Source: Cyanothece sp. UBA12306
GTDB taxonomy: Bacteria; Cyanobacteriota; Cyanobacteriia; Cyanobacteriales; Microcystaceae
Assembly (NCBI GenBank): GCA_003448685.1
Contig: DLXW01000236.1
Location: 1,978 to 10,836 of the forward strand
DNA: 8,859 nucleotides
Direction: 5' to 3'
Part shown: positions 6,602 through 8,859 of the stretch, piece by piece
Position numbering within the stretch: position 1 is the first letter of the stretch
Layout: every line of letters starts with the position of its first letter
Made by a program: the position numbers and the translations under genes
Notes under the pieces: model-generated
The model's input: only the letters and a program-made list of their open reading frames with translations
Databases searched by the model: none
Told to the model about the DNA's origin: nothing

Positions 6602-7174
6602 TTATTGGACTAATCTATTACCTTCTACTCCCCAACTAGGTGCAGGGGAAGGATTTCGAGGGGTTCCAGCAGGAACATCGGGTACATCATGAACTGTACC
6701 AGAAAGAGTACTCACTTTGACGCAACTGGGAGTAAACAGAAAAATGCTTTCCCCAATACGTTCTTGATGACCATCAATAGCATAGGTTCCACCCGCTACA
6801 AAGTCTACTGCTCTTTGGGCCTCTTCTGAGTCCATCGCATTCAAATTGAGCACAACGGATTTACGTTCGCGTAAAGTTTGAATCACTTGGGGCATTTCGT
6901 CAAAAGAATGGGGTTCAACCACTACTACTTCAGCAATACTGTTAGTGATCCCTGGCATCCCAATAACGTTGCTTCTGCTGTTTCCCATATTAGGTTCTGT
7001 AGTTAAATTTAATGTTTCTGAATTGCGTGGACGGGGTTGAGAATATTCTTGGGTCTCAGCAGTCGAATGTTCTTCTTCTGTGTTGGGATCCCACACCATT
7101 TCTTCGTATTCATCATCGTATCGATCTGATTCGTTGATGCCTACAAAGTTTTTTAGCTTCTCCGTCAAAAACAT
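6602..7174 (-). CDS. sepF: Cell division protein SepF (Cdv2)
   Basis: SepF is a cytosolic FtsZ-binding protein that polymerises and tethers FtsZ to the membrane at the division site. In cyanobacteria it stands in for FtsA and ZipA functions. The 190-aa protein begins with a short helix likely to bind membrane ([13 protein letters not shown], 1-13), then an acidic, disordered linker rich in E, S, T and N (about 15-80). The conserved SepF core spans about 82-156: [60 protein letters not shown] proline-rich tail ([18 protein letters not shown], 163-180) follows. No residue expected for the core is missing. The leader region upstream is unusually long (454 bp to yggS). proC follows 32 bp downstream and probably shares its transcript. 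Confidence 0.97.
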   Translation of the reverse strand: MFLTEKLKNFVGINESDRYDDEYEEMVWDPNTEEEHSTAETQEYSQPRPRNSETLNLTTEPNMGNSRSNVIGMPGITNSIAEVVVVEPHSFDEMPQVIQTLRERKSVVLNLNAMDSEEAQRAVDFVAGGTYAIDGHQERIGESIFLFTPSCVKVSTLSGTVHDVPDVPAGTPRNPSPAPSWGVEGNRLVQ

Positions 7175-7628
7175 ATTCTTAATTTCCGTTGTTTACAAGG
7201 GGTTAGTTAATTAAGTAGCAACAAATAAACTTATTATGGTTGATTCGTTCTCAGAGCGGAATAATCGACTTTTGATTGAGGAAATTTAGCAGGGATCTCT
7301 AGATAAATTCTAGTTCTTCTTTCTTGATTTCCATTTCGTTAATTCATCTTGAGTACGAACGAACTCCTAAGATCAACTGAACGCACTGGGGTAATTCCAG
7401 TTTATTAAGCTTGGGGGGTTTCCTCCTGTAGTCGTTTTGAGGATGTTAGATGTTCCCCAAATTTTGAATTTTAGGAGGCTAAAAATTCCACACCACAATT
7501 TTAAGATATTAAGGGTAAAAAATATTTAAAAAGTATAAAGACTTTTTGAAAAAACCTTAAGTTTTGTAAAGAAAGCCATGATCTTGTTTCATTACATTTA
7601 GGAGAAAAAGTCCAAAAAATACCTATTC
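7175..7628 (-). other. 454-bp non-coding gap with several inverted repeats (sepF leader)
   Basis: I find no credible gene here; the longest ATG frame noticed on the sepF strand is 17 codons. Inverted repeats seen are: CTAGA/TCTAG (7299-7303, 7309-7313); ATCTTGAGT (7346-7354) with ACTC-CT-AAGAT (7363-7373), a 9-bp stem with a 2-nt bulge round ACGAACGA; ACTGG/CCAGT (7385-7389, 7397-7401); TTTTAG/CTAAAA (7469-7474, 7479-7484) with loop GAGG; and AAAAAGT/ACTTTTT (7528-7534, 7541-7547). The last, followed by T-rich DNA on the minus strand, could end the pipX-yggS transcript. An AGGAGG on the minus strand (7436-7431) precedes no start codon. I see no strong sigma-70 promoter, but sepF must be transcribed from somewhere in this gap or by read-through. 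Confidence 0.5.
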
Positions 7629-8294
7629 CTAACCTGTTAAGCTTCTTTCTCCGAAGATAATCCTTCCTAGACGAATCATGGTTGCTCCTGCTTGTATGGC
7701 CAGTAAGTAGTCACCAGACATTCCCATAGACAATTGTTCCATCATTAAATTCGATTGACTTTGAATATGTGCAGCTAAGTCTCTTGTTTGTTTAAAAGAA
7801 GCTACAACTTGTGGTTTAGATAAACCTAAGGGCAAAATTGTCATTAAACCTTGAATTTTTAAGTTTTTACACTGGTCAAGTTCCGGTAAATCTTCTAAAA
7901 GCTGTGAGGCTGACCAACCATACTTATTGGGATCGGGCAAAATTTTGACCTGAAGACAGACTTGAGGGTAAAGAGAATGTTCGGCAGCTAGTTGATTGAG
8001 ACGTTGCGCAATTTTAAGATTATGAACCGAGTGAATCCAATGAAAGTTTTTTAGCACTTTTTTGGCTTTATTTGACTGTAAATGCCCAATGAAATGCCAG
8101 CAAATATCCGTCAAGTCTTTTAATTGTTCCTGTTTAGTCAAGGCTTCTTGCAGCCGACTTTCAGCAAAGTCTCGCACCCCAGCCTCATAAGCTTCTTTCA
8201 TAGTATCAACAGATACTTGTTTACTGACGGCGATTAAGCGAACATGGGGAGGTATTTGTTGACGAATTTGGTCAAGACGTTGAGCAAGGGTCAT
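7629..8294 (-). CDS. pipY: PLP-binding homeostasis protein PipY (YggS/PLPBP family)
   Basis: A single-domain PLP-holding protein of the YggS/YlmE/PROSC family that helps keep vitamin B6 and amino-/keto-acid pools balanced. No enzymatic reaction is established for the family. At 221 aa it is normal length. The PLP lysine lies in LIAVSKQVS (20-28), K25. WHFIGHLQSNKAK (66-78) is the family hallmark, and HSVHN (88-92) follows. SMGMSGDYLLAIQAGATMIRLGRIIFG (189-215) provides the phosphate-binding loop. The start is 15 bp after the pipX stop, the same pair described in Synechococcus elongatus, where pipX and pipY are co-transcribed and functionally linked. The intervening 15 bp contain a perfect TATAAT on the coding strand, so a private promoter is conceivable. 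Many databases would call this gene yggS. Confidence 0.97.
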   Translation of the reverse strand: MTLAQRLDQIRQQIPPHVRLIAVSKQVSVDTMKEAYEAGVRDFAESRLQEALTKQEQLKDLTDICWHFIGHLQSNKAKKVLKNFHWIHSVHNLKIAQRLNQLAAEHSLYPQVCLQVKILPDPNKYGWSASQLLEDLPELDQCKNLKIQGLMTILPLGLSKPQVVASFKQTRDLAAHIQSQSNLMMEQLSMGMSGDYLLAIQAGATMIRLGRIIFGERSLTG

Positions 8295-8309
8295 TGAACT
8301 ATCATTATA

Positions 8310-8579
8310 TTAGAGAAAAGTCTTTTTATTAATAGCTTGAAGTTGTTGATATTCTTCCGATGCACCTAAACGACGAAGGGTTCTTAAACGGGCTTCTACC
8401 AATAGCCTAGCATCAGAACGACTAATGGGTTCAAAAATAGTATTATCAGGCATTGTTTTAATCACAAAGAATAGCCTTTGAGCATATAGAGTAGTAAATA
8501 ACTCTTGATTATCATCTAGAAGGCAGACTCTATAGAGGAGTCCAAAAGTGGGGTGGTTAAAATAAGTTTCGTTGCTCAT
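8310..8579 (-). CDS. pipX: NtcA coactivator / PII-interacting protein PipX
   Basis: PipX is a small cyanobacterial adaptor. At high 2-oxoglutarate it binds and strengthens the nitrogen regulator NtcA; when 2-oxoglutarate is low it is held by PII (GlnB). At 89 aa it is the standard size. The N-terminal Tudor-like domain (about 1-53) contains NETYFNHPTFGLLYRVCL and ELFTTLYAQRLFF, and helices with EARLRTLRRLG and EEYQQLQ follow. Glu4 and Tyr32, positions known in S. elongatus PipX to matter for PII contact, are both present. AGGA stands six bases before the ATG, a usable ribosome site. pipY follows after 15 bp. The upstream gap to tRNA-fMet (245 bp) shows no GTA-N8-TAC NtcA box. A TTGACC lies there on the coding strand, but I found no convincing partner -10. 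Confidence 0.98.
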   Translation of the reverse strand: MSNETYFNHPTFGLLYRVCLLDDNQELFTTLYAQRLFFVIKTMPDNTIFEPISRSDARLLVEARLRTLRRLGASEEYQQLQAINKKTFL

Positions 8580-8783
8580 TTAGTTTCCTAAAGAAATACC
8601 TCGCTTTTGAATAGGGAATCACCAAAACCTTTGTTTTATGTCATCTTACCTTTGTGTGGGTATAACTTATGGTCAATTGTGATTAAGATTGAAGATAACT
8701 TGAGGTAAATGTCATCAAATCTCGATAATATTTTGACTAAACTCCGTCTTCAGTTGACATTTAAAATTTTTTTGAAAAAAAGC

Positions 8784-8813
8784 TTGCTATTATTTTGGTT
8801 TTGTTGTTATACT
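8784..8813 (+). promoter_or_regulatory. Promoter of initiator tRNA-Met
   Basis: TTGCTA (8784-8789) and TATACT (8808-8813) form a -35/-10 pair with an 18-bp spacer. The -10 box ends 11 bp before the first tRNA base, which predicts a very short 5' leader. Both hexamers match the sigma-70 consensus at four or five positions, and the placement supports the call. Confidence 0.6.
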
Positions 8814-8824
8814 GGGAAAGGCGA

Positions 8825-8859
8825 CGCGGGATAGAGCAGTCTGGTAGCTCGTCGGGCTC
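8825..8859 (+). tRNA. Initiator tRNA-Met (fMet), 5' part only
   Basis: The first 35 nt of an initiator tRNA are present. They comprise the 5' acceptor strand CGCGGGA, the D-arm GAGC-AGTCTGGTA-GCTC, and the anticodon-stem strand TCGGG followed by CTC, which would be loop bases 32-34 of CTCATAA. A leading C and three G bases at the base of the anticodon stem are initiator hallmarks. The window ends before the A and T of the CAT anticodon, so the identity is inferred from the 5' half. Confidence 0.88.

Noticed and set aside
7431..7436. Ribosome binding site for a hidden small gene in the sepF leader
   Set aside because: AGGAGG is followed by a C-run and TTAATAA with no start codon at usable distance.
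8580..8824. NtcA binding site upstream of pipX
   Set aside because: No GTA-N8-TAC match found on either strand.
1..8859. Mobile element, CRISPR array, toxin-antitoxin or defence system
   Set aside because: No transposase, integrase, spaced direct repeats or paired small toxin genes; all intact genes have housekeeping or signalling assignments.

Overview
The window reads as ordinary chromosome from a unicellular cyanobacterium of the Cyanothece/Crocosphaera/Rippkaea type. The lineage evidence is: (i) the cyanobacterium-specific NtcA/PII partner PipX; (ii) ten copies of the octamer GCGATCGC (HIP1) within 9 kb; (iii) the pipX-pipY and sepF-proC gene pairs; (iv) a DUF4168 lipoprotein; (v) tRNAs without encoded CCA; (vi) moderate AT-rich composition. 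The genus is an inference; the phylum call is firm.

Layout. Positions 1-152 hold a hairpin built on AGAAT heptamers and a doubtful partial reading frame running off the left edge. A membrane sensor histidine kinase (146-1483, minus) follows a small DUF4168 lipoprotein gene (1549-2016, minus). Divergent from these is rsmH (2196-3110, plus), the 16S rRNA C1402 N4-methyltransferase. Its stop codon sits inside a 7-bp tandem repeat. rsmH converges on hemE (3249-4313, minus; uroporphyrinogen decarboxylase). A 6-bp-arm palindrome and the promoter of tRNA-Pro(CGG) (4454-4527, plus) lie upstream of hemE. The 464 bp after the tRNA contain no intact gene: first a 48-bp nested inverted repeat, then the remnant of a small protein gene with two in-frame TAA codons (4591-4926), then weak terminator-like hairpins for sfsA.

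From 4992 to 8579 all genes are on the minus strand, in transcription order pipX, yggS/pipY, [454-bp non-coding gap with several inverted repeats], sepF, proC, sfsA. pipX and yggS are 15 bp apart. sepF-proC-sfsA have gaps of 32 and 42 bp and look like a second transcription unit. The neighbourhood connects nitrogen/carbon signalling (PipX), PLP and amino-acid homeostasis (PipY), septum assembly (SepF), proline synthesis (ProC) and the SfsA nuclease-fold protein. The right edge cuts an initiator tRNA-Met gene (8825 onward, plus), which has a recognisable promoter.

I see no mobile element, CRISPR array, defence island or biosynthetic cluster. The points worth a second look are non-coding or degenerate: the inverted repeat and pseudogene behind tRNA-Pro, the long sepF leader, the heptamer repeats, and the palindrome upstream of hemE.
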